In this document: positions 36,525 through 45,739 of the stretch, in pieces
How the letters are laid out: every line of letters starts with the position of its first letter
Numbering within the stretch: the first letter of the stretch is position 1
Assembly (NCBI RefSeq): GCF_017696175.1
Contig: NZ_JAAORE010000001.1
Location: 372,001 to 436,000 of the forward strand
Direction: 5' to 3'
Origin: Prochlorococcus marinus XMU1404
GTDB taxonomy: Bacteria > Cyanobacteriota > Cyanobacteriia > PCC-6307 > Cyanobiaceae
DNA length: 64,000 nt
Notes under the pieces: generated by a model
Databases searched by the model: none
What the model was told of the DNA's origin: nothing
Seen by the model: the letters and a program-made list of their open reading frames with translations, nothing else
Made by a program: the position numbers and the translations under genes

Positions 36525-36698
36525 TTATTTAGTGTAATTAACACCTCTGTAATTTAATTCTGCTTTTTCATTACTTGAAGAAGCGTCATCCATTCTGTTG
36601 GTGTATACGTTTCTTCTGTAGGTAAGTTCAACAAGTTGCTTTTTAGCAGCTTCTTTGTTTTGAACGTAGTTTTTACCTCTGTAAGTTAAAGTAGTCAT
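36525..36698 (-). CDS. DUF4278 small protein with TYRG motifs
   Basis: The 57-residue protein has the cyanobacterial/cyanophage DUF4278 signature twice: 'LTYRGKNYVQ' at the start and 'LNYRGVNYTK' at the end, joined by a basic helix. The family function is unknown. ATG at 36698 is chosen because the family begins MTTLTYRG; an upstream start would translate the structured leader. A -10 box and two hairpins precede it and a strong terminator follows, making it a self-contained small transcript. Confidence 0.83.
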   Translation of the reverse strand: MTTLTYRGKNYVQNKEAAKKQLVELTYRRNVYTNRMDDASSSNEKAELNYRGVNYTK

Positions 36699-36803
36699 GT
36701 TTCGATGTGACAACACGGCCATCCCCCGTTCCATGGTATGACTCGAACTGCGCCCTCAAGTGAGGGTGAACGAAAAAGTAGCAATAGCTACCAAATTATT
36801 ATA
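36699..36803 (-). promoter_or_regulatory. Promoter and structured 5' leader of the DUF4278 gene
   Basis: On the minus strand TATAAT (complement of 36798-36803) would start RNA near 36790. The roughly 90-base leader is much richer in GC than its surroundings. It contains GTAGC-TATT-GCTAC followed by TTTTT, then CCCTCA-CT-TGAGGG, then AACGGGGGATGG. The first hairpin with its T run looks like an attenuator. No peptide is required to explain it. Confidence 0.5.
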
Positions 36804-36953
36804 AGCGTATTTTCCTAAGGATGTCTAGCTTTTACAAATAGAAACGAAGATTTAATATTTTTTTAATTATTATCTTAGGTAAATTTTTTTATAAATAGTC
36901 TCTAAAAAGGATTATGTTTATATTTGGTTTAATCTTCATGTAACTATTTATTT

Positions 36954-37211
36954 ATGACAGGTTTTTTATATTTCTTGGGAAATACTTTAAGGTGGCCAGT
37001 TCTAAAGCCAAAAGAATTCTTTTCACTACATGCATATTTTTCAATTATTTATTTGATAACTTTTACTTTGAGTAAATATGATGTAAACCAATCAAATTTA
37101 GTTTTTACTCTAGGAATTCTTGCGCCTCTTTTAATCGCTATTGGGCAAGGACTTCCAATTGATTGCCTTGATATGGAATCATCTTTGTTGAAGGAATTAA
37201 AAACTAAGTAA
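36954..37211 (+). CDS. Small membrane protein, 85 aa
   Basis: The 85-residue protein has two hydrophobic helices (about 27-42 and 52-66), an N-terminal 'F-L-G-N-T-L-R-W-P' stretch and a charged tail. No family is recognised. It has its own ATG after a 150-base AT-rich gap and converges with nfu 22 bases away. Codon use is ordinary, so it is probably real. Confidence 0.6.
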   Translation: MTGFLYFLGNTLRWPVLKPKEFFSLHAYFSIIYLITFTLSKYDVNQSNLVFTLGILAPLLIAIGQGLPIDCLDMESSLLKELKTK

Positions 37212-37233
37212 TATATTTTTCAGTTAAAAATTT

Positions 37234-37479
37234 TTATAAAACCTGTACAACTTCGCTAATTTCAGGAATCATTTCTTTTAACTTTCTTTCAATACCCATT
37301 TTGAGAGTCATAGTACTACTTGGGCAACTACCACATGCCCCTTGAAGTCTGACTTTGACAATTGGACCATCTATTTCTGCAATCTCTACATTACCTCCAT
37401 CAGATATTAAAAAAGGTCTTAGCTCGTCAAGGACTTTTTCTACATTTTCGTTTGTCAGCGAGAGTGTTTCAGTACTCAT
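37234..37479 (-). CDS. nfu: NifU-like iron-sulfur scaffold protein
   Basis: This 81-residue single Nfu domain carries and delivers Fe-S clusters. The cluster-binding CxxC is in '[19 protein letters not shown]' and '[14 protein letters not shown]' is the N-terminal signature. In cyanobacteria this protein feeds photosystem I and other [4Fe-4S] targets. It is divergent from mqo. Confidence 0.95.
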   Translation of the reverse strand: MSTETLSLTNENVEKVLDELRPFLISDGGNVEIAEIDGPIVKVRLQGACGSCPSSTMTLKMGIERKLKEMIPEISEVVQVL

Positions 37480-37549
37480 AATTTTGTATTAACTTTATAA
37501 TAAGCCTAGAAAGAAATTTGATTAATTGCAAAAAAGATAATTTTCTGTT

Positions 37550-39046
37550 GTGACTTCATTTAAAAATCCCACCAATGACAATAGCTACTTTGATGCAGTG
37601 TTAGTAGGAGCAGGGATAATGAGCAGTACTTTAGCCCTCCTAATTTCAGAAGTTTTACCAGATACAAAGTTACTTATTATAGAAAAATTAAATGCTCCGG
37701 GAAGTGAAAGTACTGGCGCTTTTAATAATGCAGGTACAGGACATGCTGCTAATTGCGAATTAAACTATACCCCTTTAGATGAAAAAGGAAATATAAAAAT
37801 AGATAAAGCGCTCTCAATAAATCGTTCTTTTGAAAGATCTATGTCTTTATGGGCCTCATTGTATGAAGCAGGGAAAATTGATATTAAAAAGTTTTTGAAA
37901 TTTATTCCTCACATTAGCTTTGTGTCTGGTCAGGATAATATTTCTTTTTTAAAAAAAAGATTTCAGAAAATGACCGAAAATCCTGAATTTATTGATATGG
38001 AATTTTCTACATCTTTTGATGAAATTTCATCATGGGCTCCTCTGATAACAAAAGATAGGAATCCATTTACTAAAATTGCTGCTACCAAAATAGGTAGAGG
38101 AACAGATATTAATTTTGAGGCCCTCACAAAAGAGTATTTGTCATTAGTTTCCATAAATAAAAATATTGAAATCAGATATAAAACAGAATTAGTAGATTTA
38201 AAGAAAATTGATAAAAAAAAATGGGAACTAGAAATTAGTTCAGAGGGTAGAAAAACTTCAATTAGAACTGGCTATGTTTTTCTTGGTGCTGGTGGAAAAA
38301 CAATTAATTATTTGCAAAAATCGAAAATTCCAGAAGCAAAGAGTTATGGTGGATTTCCTGTTAGTGGGAAATGGCTTATTTGCGAGAAAAAAGATCTAAC
38401 AGAAAAACATAACTCAAAAGTTTATGGTAAAGCTGATATTGGATCGCCACCAATGTCTGTGCCTCATTTAGACACCAGATGGATTGATAATAAAAAACTT
38501 CTTTTATATGGACCTTTTGCTGGATTTACAACAAAATTTCTAAAGCAAAGTTCATACTTTGACTTATTTAGTTCAATTAAAAAGAATAATATTTTTTCTA
38601 TGTTAGACGTTGGTTTCAAGAACAACGATTTAATTAATTACCTAATATCACAATCATTAAAGAACCATAACTCAAGAGTTGAGAATTTAAAGAACATGAT
38701 GCCATCAGCTAATCCTTCTGATTGGTATTTAAAGAATGCTGGTCAAAGAGTCCAAATAATTAAAAAAACTGAAGGTGGTGGTTCTTTGAAATTTGGAACA
38801 GAGATAGTAAATTCATCTGATGGATCATTATCTGCTTTGCTAGGAGCTTCTCCAGGAGCAAGTACTGCGGTTTCAATTATGGTTGAGGTTCTACAAAAAT
38901 CTGTTTTATTTTTAAACGATAAGCATAATCTTCAGAAAAAAATAAATGACTTAATTTATCCAGAAATATCATTCTCTGAAAATTACAGTACCACCATAAA
39001 AGACATCAAAAAAAGAAATAATTCCATTTTTGGTTTCCATCCATAA
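37550..39046 (+). CDS. mqo: Malate:quinone oxidoreductase
   Basis: The 498-residue FAD enzyme oxidises malate to oxaloacetate and passes electrons to quinone at the membrane surface. '[17 protein letters not shown]' is the FAD loop, '[20 protein letters not shown]' is an Mqo hallmark, and '[17 protein letters not shown]' closes the FAD site. It starts with GTG. Mqo replaces NAD-malate dehydrogenase in many picocyanobacteria. Confidence 0.96.
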   Translation: MTSFKNPTNDNSYFDAVLVGAGIMSSTLALLISEVLPDTKLLIIEKLNAPGSESTGAFNNAGTGHAANCELNYTPLDEKGNIKIDKALSINRSFERSMSLWASLYEAGKIDIKKFLKFIPHISFVSGQDNISFLKKRFQKMTENPEFIDMEFSTSFDEISSWAPLITKDRNPFTKIAATKIGRGTDINFEALTKEYLSLVSINKNIEIRYKTELVDLKKIDKKKWELEISSEGRKTSIRTGYVFLGAGGKTINYLQKSKIPEAKSYGGFPVSGKWLICEKKDLTEKHNSKVYGKADIGSPPMSVPHLDTRWIDNKKLLLYGPFAGFTTKFLKQSSYFDLFSSIKKNNIFSMLDVGFKNNDLINYLISQSLKNHNSRVENLKNMMPSANPSDWYLKNAGQRVQIIKKTEGGGSLKFGTEIVNSSDGSLSALLGASPGASTAVSIMVEVLQKSVLFLNDKHNLQKKINDLIYPEISFSENYSTTIKDIKKRNNSIFGFHP

Positions 39047-39101
39047 TTCTAATTAGCTAGTATTAATCAAGATGTAATAAGAGGAGAATTTTTCTTTCTA
39101 T

Positions 39102-40910
39102 ATGACTGATATATCGGTTTCAAAAATTAGAAATTTCTGCATAATCGCTCATATTGATCATGGTAAATCTACTCTTGCAGATAGGTTGCTCCAAGATACT
39201 GGTACTGTGCAGCAAAGGGATATGCAAGAACAATATTTAGACAGTATGGATCTTGAAAGAGAGAGAGGAATTACTATCAAGTTACAGGCCGCTAGGATGA
39301 AATATAAAGCTGACGATTCTGAAGAATATGTTTTGAACTTAATAGATACTCCAGGGCATGTTGATTTCTCTTATGAGGTTAGTAGATCTCTTCAAGCTTG
39401 TGAAGGTGCTTTACTAGTTGTTGATGCGAGTCAAGGAGTAGAAGCTCAAACCTTAGCTAATGTTTATCTTGCCTTAGAAAATAATCTTGAAATAATTCCT
39501 GTCTTAAATAAAGTTGATTTACCAGGTGCTGATGCAGAAAAAATAAAGCAAGAAATAGAGGAAATTATTGGACTTGATACATCTAATGCAATAAATTGTT
39601 CAGCAAAAACTGGAGTTGGTATTAAAGATATTTTGGAAGCAATCGTAAGAAGAGTACCTCCTCCTCAAGACGAAATTAAACTACCTACAAAGGCACTCAT
39701 TTTTGATTCTTATTATGATCCGTACAGAGGAGTCATTGTTTATTTCAGGGTGATATCTGGGTCTCTTAATAAGAGAGAAAAGATATTATTAATGGCGAGT
39801 AATAAAAATTATGAACTTGATGAGATAGGAATAATGGCACCTGATCAGCAGCAAGTTGATGAATTACATGCAGGAGAAGTTGGTTATTTAGCTGCTTCTA
39901 TAAAATCAGTTGCTGATGCGAGAGTGGGAGATACAATTACTCTTTTAAATTCACCTGCCAATGACCCTTTGCCTGGTTATAAGACAGCAAATCCCATGGT
40001 TTTTTGTGGCTTATTCCCGACTGATGCTGATCAATTCCCAGATTTAAGAGTATCACTAGAAAAATTACAATTATCTGATGCTGCATTAAAATATGAGCCC
40101 GAAACCAGTAGCGCAATGGGCTTCGGATTTAGGTGCGGATTCCTAGGACTTCTTCATATGGAGATTGTTCAAGAAAGATTAGAAAGAGAATATGACTTGG
40201 ATCTAATCGTAACGGCACCATCAGTTATCTATAAGGTTAATTTAAATCAGCAGGAATATATCTTTATTGATAATCCTTCTACAATTCCTGATCCACAACT
40301 TAGAGAATCAATAGAAGAGCCTTACGTGAAAATGGAAATTTATGCTCCCAATGAATTTAATGGAACACTAATGGGTTTATGTCAGGAAAGAAGGGGAGTA
40401 TTTATAGATATGAAATACATAACAACAGATCGAGTTACTTTGATTTATGAAATTCCATTAGCAGAAGTAGTTACAGATTTCTTTGATCAAATGAAAAGTA
40501 GAACCCAAGGTTATGCATCAATGGAATATCATTTGATTGGCTACAGAAAGAATGACCTTGTTAGATTAGATGTTCTAATAAATTCAGAAAGAGCAGATCC
40601 ATTAACTTCTATTGTTCATAAAGATAAGGCTTATGGAATTGGCAGAAGTTTAGTTGAGAAATTAAAAGAACTAATTCCAAAACAACAATTTAAAATACCT
40701 ATTCAAGCATCAATCGGTAGCAGGATTATTGCAAGTGAAAGTATCAGTGCATTGCGAAAAGATGTTTTATCTAAATGTTACGGAGGAGATATTTCTAGGA
40801 AAAAGAAACTTTTAAAGAAACAAGCCAAAGGTAAAAAGAGGATGAAGGCAATGGGAAAAGTTGAAGTTCCTCAAGAAGCTTTTATGGCAGTCCTAAAATT
40901 AAACCAGTAA
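39102..40910 (+). CDS. lepA: Elongation factor 4 (LepA)
   Basis: The 602-residue translational GTPase back-translocates or rescues ribosomes. G1 is '[16 protein letters not shown]', G2 'RERGITIK', G3 'DTPGHVDF' and G4 'NKVDLPGA'. The LepA-specific C-terminal domain ends '[17 protein letters not shown]'. It has full family length. Confidence 0.98.
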   Translation: MTDISVSKIRNFCIIAHIDHGKSTLADRLLQDTGTVQQRDMQEQYLDSMDLERERGITIKLQAARMKYKADDSEEYVLNLIDTPGHVDFSYEVSRSLQACEGALLVVDASQGVEAQTLANVYLALENNLEIIPVLNKVDLPGADAEKIKQEIEEIIGLDTSNAINCSAKTGVGIKDILEAIVRRVPPPQDEIKLPTKALIFDSYYDPYRGVIVYFRVISGSLNKREKILLMASNKNYELDEIGIMAPDQQQVDELHAGEVGYLAASIKSVADARVGDTITLLNSPANDPLPGYKTANPMVFCGLFPTDADQFPDLRVSLEKLQLSDAALKYEPETSSAMGFGFRCGFLGLLHMEIVQERLEREYDLDLIVTAPSVIYKVNLNQQEYIFIDNPSTIPDPQLRESIEEPYVKMEIYAPNEFNGTLMGLCQERRGVFIDMKYITTDRVTLIYEIPLAEVVTDFFDQMKSRTQGYASMEYHLIGYRKNDLVRLDVLINSERADPLTSIVHKDKAYGIGRSLVEKLKELIPKQQFKIPIQASIGSRIIASESISALRKDVLSKCYGGDISRKKKLLKKQAKGKKRMKAMGKVEVPQEAFMAVLKLNQ

Positions 40911-40990
40911 TTTTTTTTAATTTAAAATTTATAGCTATTTATTTTTAAAAGAATTAGGTATATTTCAGTCATATCTGTAAAAAAAAGATT

Positions 40991-41836
40991 TTGGATATTT
41001 ACTCATTTAATCGTGTCGGCGCAAATATCAGAAAAGCTGGATTTCTAATTGTACTTTTTTATCTTCTTGTTGTTTTAATAATGAAATTTTTAGAGGCCAA
41101 TAATTTTTTTGGTTATTCATTTTCAATGTTAAGCAATGATATCTTTGCCCCTCCTTCGCTTAGTCATTTCTGTGGCACAGATAGATTAGGAAGAGATGTT
41201 TGCTTAAGAACTTTGCAAGGATCATCCTTAGCGATAGAAGTTGTATTCTTAGCTATTCTTTTCTCATTAAGTTTGGGTTTACCATTGGGTTTATTAAGTG
41301 GATATTTTGGTGGTTTTTTTGATAAATGCTTATCACTTATAATGGATACTATTTTTTCAATACCTGTAATTTTGCTCTCAGTTGTTGTGGCTTTTGTATT
41401 GGGTAAGGGTATCTTTAACGCGTCTTTGGCGTTGTGTATTGTTTACTCTCCTCAATATTTTAGATTAATCAGAAATCAGACAATATTGGTTAAATCCGAA
41501 ACTTATGTGGAAGCAGCTCAAGTTTCAGGAGCTGATGTTAAAACAATTATTTTTAAATATATTCTTCCAAATGTAATAACACCTTTGCCTATTCTGCTTA
41601 CCCTAAATGCGGCAGATGCTGTTTTGGTATTAGGAAGTTTAGGATTTTTAGGTCTTGGTGTTCCTGCAGATGTCCCAGAGTGGGGAAGTGATTTAAATCT
41701 TGCTCTTGCCGCCTTACCTACTGGCATATGGTGGACAGCGTTGTTCCCAGGGTTGGCAATGTTTTTTTTAGTTTTAGGTCTTTCTTTTATAGGAGAGGAT
41801 CTTGAAGAAATTTTTGATAATCAAAATTCTAAATAA
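40991..41836 (+). CDS. ABC transporter permease, DppC/OppC type
   Basis: The 281-residue permease has six hydrophobic helices. The EAA-like coupling loop 'YVEAAQVSGADVKTIIFKYILP' halves lie near residue 175, and 'GTDRLGRDVCLRTLQGSS' in the N-terminal region is a hallmark of the oligopeptide/nickel permease group. It starts with TTG. No partner permease, ATPase or binding protein of this type is in the window, so the substrate is unknown. Confidence 0.9.
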   Translation: MDIYSFNRVGANIRKAGFLIVLFYLLVVLIMKFLEANNFFGYSFSMLSNDIFAPPSLSHFCGTDRLGRDVCLRTLQGSSLAIEVVFLAILFSLSLGLPLGLLSGYFGGFFDKCLSLIMDTIFSIPVILLSVVVAFVLGKGIFNASLALCIVYSPQYFRLIRNQTILVKSETYVEAAQVSGADVKTIIFKYILPNVITPLPILLTLNAADAVLVLGSLGFLGLGVPADVPEWGSDLNLALAALPTGIWWTALFPGLAMFFLVLGLSFIGEDLEEIFDNQNSK

Positions 41837-41838
41837 AT

Positions 41839-42510
41839 TTAGTTATCTGGAATAGGATCAAGTTCTCCTTGTTCATTCAACTTTGGATATTCTTTGGCTG
41901 ATTTTTTATACACCGCAGCTAATTCTGGGTAACACCATTCAAAAAGTGCTTTTTGATATTCATCTATATTTAAACCTTCTCCATTAGTGGGCAATATACC
42001 TTTATCTTTTCTTTGGCGAATAGCTTCAAATAATAATATGGAAGCAGCAACTGAAACATTCAGGGATTGAACCATACCTCTCATAGGTATGAAAATTGAT
42101 TGATCAACCATTGATATAAGTTCATTACTTAGTCCCCATTTTTCTGCTCCTAAAACAAAACATGTATTTTGAGAATAATCAAAATTTCTATAATCTACAG
42201 ATTCACTATTAAGAGTCGTTCCATATAATTTAAAACCCTTATTCTTTAAATCAGATATTGCCGTGATAGTGTTTTCATGATTATTTAGTTTTACCCATTT
42301 TTGACTTCCTTGAGCAGTACTATTAAAAGTCTTAACGGCATTCGTTTTGCTAATAAAATTTGCTTCGAAAACTCCTGCTGCATCACATGTCCTTAATATC
42401 GCGGATAGATTATGTGGTTTATTGACATCCTCAACTAAAACAGTCAAGTTTTTCATTCTGCAATCTAAAACACTTTTGATTCGTTCGAATCTTCTTGGCA
42501 AAATTGACAT
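41839..42510 (-). CDS. trmH: tRNA (guanosine-2'-O-)-methyltransferase TrmH
   Basis: The 223-residue SPOUT enzyme methylates G18 in the tRNA D loop. Motif 1 is 'LVEDVNKPHNLSAILRTCDA' with the catalytic Arg, motif 2 'CFVLGAEKWGLSNEL', and motif 3 'IPMRGMVQSLNVSVAASILL' forms the SAM knot. TrmH is preferred over other SpoU proteins because of its length and 'RRFERI' start. It ends two bases from the convergent permease. Confidence 0.9.
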   Translation of the reverse strand: MSILPRRFERIKSVLDCRMKNLTVLVEDVNKPHNLSAILRTCDAAGVFEANFISKTNAVKTFNSTAQGSQKWVKLNNHENTITAISDLKNKGFKLYGTTLNSESVDYRNFDYSQNTCFVLGAEKWGLSNELISMVDQSIFIPMRGMVQSLNVSVAASILLFEAIRQRKDKGILPTNGEGLNIDEYQKALFEWCYPELAAVYKKSAKEYPKLNEQGELDPIPDN

Positions 42511-42576
42511 TTATAATTTTTTCACACTTTTAAATTATATTCAAAAAATATTGATTACCTATTAAATCTCTTGGTT

Positions 42577-42582
42577 TATAAT
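42577..42582 (+). promoter_or_regulatory. Probable -10 box of the 67-aa gene
   Basis: TATAAT lies 25 bases before the ATG at 42607, with a TTGATT 20 bases upstream as a weak -35. The spacing predicts a very short leader. Confidence 0.4.
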
Positions 42583-42606
42583 ATTCTAGTAGTTTGAATT
42601 ACCTTA

Positions 42607-42810
42607 ATGGCATACATAGAATGGGACTATACAGTAATAACCAGTATGGTAGAAAAACAAGGGTGGGATTTGCCTGATCGTGAATCGGAAGAATGGAATA
42701 AATTTAACGATGAATTGGGAGAAAAAATGAGAGGTGTTGGACTTGTCTTTGAAAAATATTGTAAATTTACTCCTGACGTTGGAGAAGGAATGCATCTTTT
42801 AGATGACTGA
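42607..42810 (+). CDS. Conserved small protein, 67 aa
   Basis: The 67-residue soluble protein begins 'MAYIEWDYTVITSMVEKQGW' and has an acidic composition with two likely helices. It has its own -10 box before it and a strong hairpin after it, and a composition unlike the random AT-rich frames around it. I do not recognise a named family. A minus-strand shadow frame is less protein-like. Confidence 0.68.
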   Translation: MAYIEWDYTVITSMVEKQGWDLPDRESEEWNKFNDELGEKMRGVGLVFEKYCKFTPDVGEGMHLLDD

Positions 42811-42827
42811 TTATAAATAGTTTAAAA

Positions 42828-42853
42828 CCATTGATGTATCCCTTAATCAATGG
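42828..42853 (+). terminator. Hairpin after the 67-aa gene
   Basis: CCATTGAT and ATCAATGG are perfectly complementary (8 bp) around a 10-base loop, 18 bases past the stop. The following sequence is AT-rich without a continuous T run, so termination efficiency is uncertain. Confidence 0.55.
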
Positions 42854-42988
42854 CTTATTAATTTATAAGATAATATAATTTCACTAAATTAGAACTGGCA
42901 ATTATTAAGGCTTTATAAAGCTTGTACTAAAAAACAATTTTTTTATCCCACAAAAAAGTTATTTAATTTCTATATTTGAATAAAAAAT

Positions 42989-43381
42989 ATGAAAAATAAA
43001 TTAACCTTTTTATTCGATGGTGCTTGTCCACTTTGTTTGCGAGAAACAAATTTTCTAAAAAAGAGAGATATCTCAAATCAAATTGCATTTATTGATATTA
43101 ATCGTAAGGATTATGATCAAAGACTTTTTAATGACATCTCATATTCAGAAGCCATGTCAAACCTGCATGGGATTATGGAAAATGGTGAAATTATTAGGGG
43201 ACTAGATGTACTTGCATATTCTTATGAATTAGTTGGTTTAGGTTGGGTTTATTATCCCTTGAAGATTAAATTCTTATCCCCCATATTAAGAATGGTATAC
43301 AGATATTGGGCAAAATATAGACTTCAAATTACAGGTAGATCCGATATTGAAAAACTTTGTACCTCCCAATGTGAACAATAA
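42989..43381 (+). CDS. DCC-family thiol-disulfide oxidoreductase-like protein (DUF393)
   Basis: The 130-residue protein has the family's signature D-x-x-C-x-x-C in 'LFDGACPLCLRE', a mid-region 'MHGI'-like 'NLHGIMENGEIIRGLDVLAYSYE' pair, and a C-terminal helix. DUF393 proteins are thioredoxin-like and probably redox-active. It starts a tight plus-strand operon with TIGR03643, DUF2256 and the photolyase-like gene. Confidence 0.87.
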   Translation: MKNKLTFLFDGACPLCLRETNFLKKRDISNQIAFIDINRKDYDQRLFNDISYSEAMSNLHGIMENGEIIRGLDVLAYSYELVGLGWVYYPLKIKFLSPILRMVYRYWAKYRLQITGRSDIEKLCTSQCEQ

Positions 43382-43383
43382 TT

Positions 43384-43620
43384 ATGGAAAATGTTGAAAT
43401 AGACAGAATTATAGAAATGTGTTGGGAAGATAGAACACCCTTTGAAGCTATCGAGTATCAATTTGGTTTAAAAGAGGAGGATGCGATAAAAATTATGCGT
43501 CAAAATCTTAAGCCTAAATCATTCAAAGTCTGGAGAAAGAGAGTTTCGGGAAGAAATACAAAACATATGGCGCTTAAAGATTCAACTAGATTTAAATCTA
43601 ATCACAAAAGAAAATTATAA
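43384..43620 (+). CDS. TIGR03643/DUF2805-family protein
   Basis: The 78-residue basic protein matches the small TIGR03643 family: 'IIEMCWEDRTPFEAIEYQFG' as a helix-turn-helix-like start, then 'MRQNLKPKSFKVWRKRVSGR' and a lysine-rich tail. Its function is unknown, but the fold suggests nucleic-acid binding. It starts two bases after the DUF393 gene and is regularly found beside photolyase-like genes. Confidence 0.87.
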   Translation: MENVEIDRIIEMCWEDRTPFEAIEYQFGLKEEDAIKIMRQNLKPKSFKVWRKRVSGRNTKHMALKDSTRFKSNHKRKL

Positions 43621-43623
43621 ATT

Positions 43624-43755
43624 TTGAAAAATCTTTCTACTAAAATTTGTCCTGTTTGCAATAGGCCTTTTGAGTGGCGTAAAAAATGGAAAAAATGTTG
43701 GAATGATGTTATCTACTGTTCAAAAAGATGTAGTAATAGGAAGTCGCAAAGATGA
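43624..43755 (+). CDS. DUF2256 small zinc-ribbon-like protein, 43 aa
   Basis: A TTG-started frame encodes 43 residues containing '[20 protein letters not shown]' and '[12 protein letters not shown]'. This gives two CxxC-type pairs plus one Cys, the full DUF2256 pattern. Function is unknown; zinc binding is likely. Its stop overlaps the photolyase ATG by four bases (ATGA), showing translational coupling. The short length makes it easily missed. Confidence 0.85.
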   Translation: MKNLSTKICPVCNRPFEWRKKWKKCWNDVIYCSKRCSNRKSQR

Positions 43756-45242
43756 AACAAGTATCAATTATTTTCCCGAATCAACTTTTTAGAGAAAGCC
43801 CAATCTTAAAAATAAATTGCGAGATTTTGATTTTGGAAGACTCATTATTTTTTGGAAATGATAAATTTCATAAATTAATTAACCATAAAAACAAGTTAGT
43901 TTTTCATAGAGCATCTATGCTCGCTTATAAAAAATATTTAGAAATATCTGGCTTTAAAGTTTTATACATCGAAAACAAGAATAATATTTCTACAGTTGAC
44001 TATTTATCGGAATTTATTAAAGATAAATATCAGCAAATAAATCTAATTGAACCTCATGATTTTTTAATAACGAAGAGGATTAATAATTTTGTTGAAAGTA
44101 ATAATTTAGCTTTAAATATTTTGCCTTCTCCTATGTTTATTAGCAGTGAAGATTTAAAAGAGTTATTTGCATCAAATTCAAAAAAACCGCTTATGGGGAG
44201 ATTTTATGAGAATCAAAGAAAAAGCCAAAAGATATTAGTTAATCCTGATCATACTCCTGAAGGTGGTAAATGGAGTTTCGATGAAATGAACAGAAAAAAA
44301 TTACCAAAAAAAATAAACATACCTGATATACCTAAATTACAAAAAAATAAATTTGTAGTTAATGCAGAAAGTTCATTAGCCAATTTTGATATTGATTTTA
44401 TTGGAGAAAGTAATAACTTTTTATATCCAACTAATTTTGATGAGGCAGATGAATGGTTAAATGATTTTTTTAAACATAGATTTTTCTTATTTGGAGATTA
44501 TGAGGATGCTATTTCTAGAGAAAATTCTTTTTTATGGCATAGTTTACTTTCTCCTCTTTTAAATAGCGGCTTATTAACCCCAGATGTAGTAGTAAATAAA
44601 GCATTACTTTTTGCAAAAAATAATAATGTTCCTATTAACTCTTTAGAGGGTTTTATTCGTCAAATTATTGGATGGAGAGAATTTATTTGTCTCGTCTATA
44701 AAAAGTATGGAACAAAGATGAGAAACAGTAATTTTTGGAATTTTGAAGATAAGCCAATTCCAGAATCTTTTTATCAAGGAAATACAGGAATTGAACCTGT
44801 AGATGTTGTTATAAAAAATATTATTAAATATGGTTATTGTCACCATATTGAGAGGTTAATGATTATTGGTAACTTTATGCTTCTATGTAGAATTCACCCC
44901 AATCAAGTTTATAAATGGTTTATGGAAATGTTTATTGATTCCTATGATTGGGTTATGGTCCCGAATGTGTACGGAATGAGTCAGTTTAGTGATGGAGGTA
45001 TTTTTTCAACAAAACCGTATATATCAAGCTCTAATTATGTAAAAAAAATGTCTAATTTTAAAAGTGGTCCATGGTGTGAAATATGGGATGGTTTATTTTG
45101 GAAATTTATTAAAGATAATGAAAGCTTTTTTAGGAAGCAATATCGTCTGGCAATGTTAACGAGAAATCTCGATAAAATGTCAGAGGAAAAATTAAATAAT
45201 CACTTCAAAACGGCCGATAAATTTTTAAGCGATATTCAATAA
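43752..45242 (+). CDS. Photolyase/cryptochrome-related flavoprotein (FeS-BCP-type clade)
   Basis: The 496-residue protein belongs to the deoxyribodipyrimidine photolyase-related group that includes bacterial (6-4) photolyases such as PhrB. The N-terminal domain ('FPNQLF', '[15 protein letters not shown]') and FAD-binding helical domain ('[12 protein letters not shown]', '[15 protein letters not shown]', '[14 protein letters not shown]') are intact. In PhrB four Cys bind [4Fe-4S]. Here the 'MSNF' stretch continues K-S-G-P-W-C instead of YCxxC, about ten residues are missing, and the upstream Cys position reads Glu/Pro. The cluster is therefore probably absent. (6-4) repair or light sensing is inferred. 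Confidence 0.87.
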   Translation: MKQVSIIFPNQLFRESPILKINCEILILEDSLFFGNDKFHKLINHKNKLVFHRASMLAYKKYLEISGFKVLYIENKNNISTVDYLSEFIKDKYQQINLIEPHDFLITKRINNFVESNNLALNILPSPMFISSEDLKELFASNSKKPLMGRFYENQRKSQKILVNPDHTPEGGKWSFDEMNRKKLPKKINIPDIPKLQKNKFVVNAESSLANFDIDFIGESNNFLYPTNFDEADEWLNDFFKHRFFLFGDYEDAISRENSFLWHSLLSPLLNSGLLTPDVVVNKALLFAKNNNVPINSLEGFIRQIIGWREFICLVYKKYGTKMRNSNFWNFEDKPIPESFYQGNTGIEPVDVVIKNIIKYGYCHHIERLMIIGNFMLLCRIHPNQVYKWFMEMFIDSYDWVMVPNVYGMSQFSDGGIFSTKPYISSSNYVKKMSNFKSGPWCEIWDGLFWKFIKDNESFFRKQYRLAMLTRNLDKMSEEKLNNHFKTADKFLSDIQ

Positions 45243-45346
45243 ATTAAGAGTTTTAACCTATATTTGGTTTTGAAAAATTAAAAGAATATAATATTATTAC
45301 GAAATATTACAAGCCGATGTTAAATTAAAAAATAATTAATCATTAA

Positions 45347-45526
45347 ATGGAACTGGGAATACTTTTTTTGAAAATTAATATTACCGGTATTATCACTCTT
45401 TCTGAATTAGATTGGATAACTACCCATCAATCTAATTTTACAAGGCTGGAGGAATCTATAGCCATAAAGTTAGGAAGATTACTTGATGCAGGATCCATAA
45501 ACATAGGTTGTCGTTTAAATTCCTAA
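45347..45526 (+). CDS. Small hypothetical protein, 59 aa
   Basis: A 59-residue frame contains 'GIITLSELDWITTHQSNFTR' followed by 'LEESIAIKLGRLLDAGSINI' and ends GCRLNS. The two amphipathic helices separated by a turn look like a real small domain. An internal TTG eight codons in is an alternative start. It lies in the 497-base stretch between the photolyase-like gene and rsmB. No family name is known to me. Confidence 0.65.
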   Translation: MELGILFLKINITGIITLSELDWITTHQSNFTRLEESIAIKLGRLLDAGSINIGCRLNS

Positions 45527-45545
45527 TTAAGTTTTTATTTTATTA

Positions 45546-45689
45546 ATGAAGTATCAAAAAGAGAAAAAATTATTTTTTCGAGAAAGAATTCATTCTTTAA
45601 ATATTTTTCTATTTTTAGGATTTAATCTGACACTAATCTCTATCTTAGGTTTTATTTGGTTCAGTTCTTCAATTGATAAAGTAGTTTAA
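45546..45689 (+). CDS. Small single-pass membrane protein, 47 aa
   Basis: The 47-residue frame has a basic N-terminus (MKYQKEKKLFFRERIHS) and one transmembrane helix (about residues 20-40), ending SSSIDKVV. It lies 19 bases after the 59-aa gene. Charge distribution suggests the N-terminus is cytoplasmic. No family is recognised. Confidence 0.5.
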   Translation: MKYQKEKKLFFRERIHSLNIFLFLGFNLTLISILGFIWFSSSIDKVV

Positions 45690-45739
45690 ATTTATAAAAT
45701 TTTTGTATATTAAAGTTATCTCTAAAAATAAATTATATT

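Noticed and set aside
36699-36734. In-frame upstream extension of the DUF4278 gene (about 12 codons)
   Set aside because: The family begins at MTTLTYRG; the extra codons run through the GC-rich hairpin leader and have no family support.
36721-36770. tRNA-like GTTCGAGTC string in the DUF4278 leader, suspected tRNA remnant
   Set aside because: The flanking bases do not pair as a T stem and no acceptor or anticodon arm is present.
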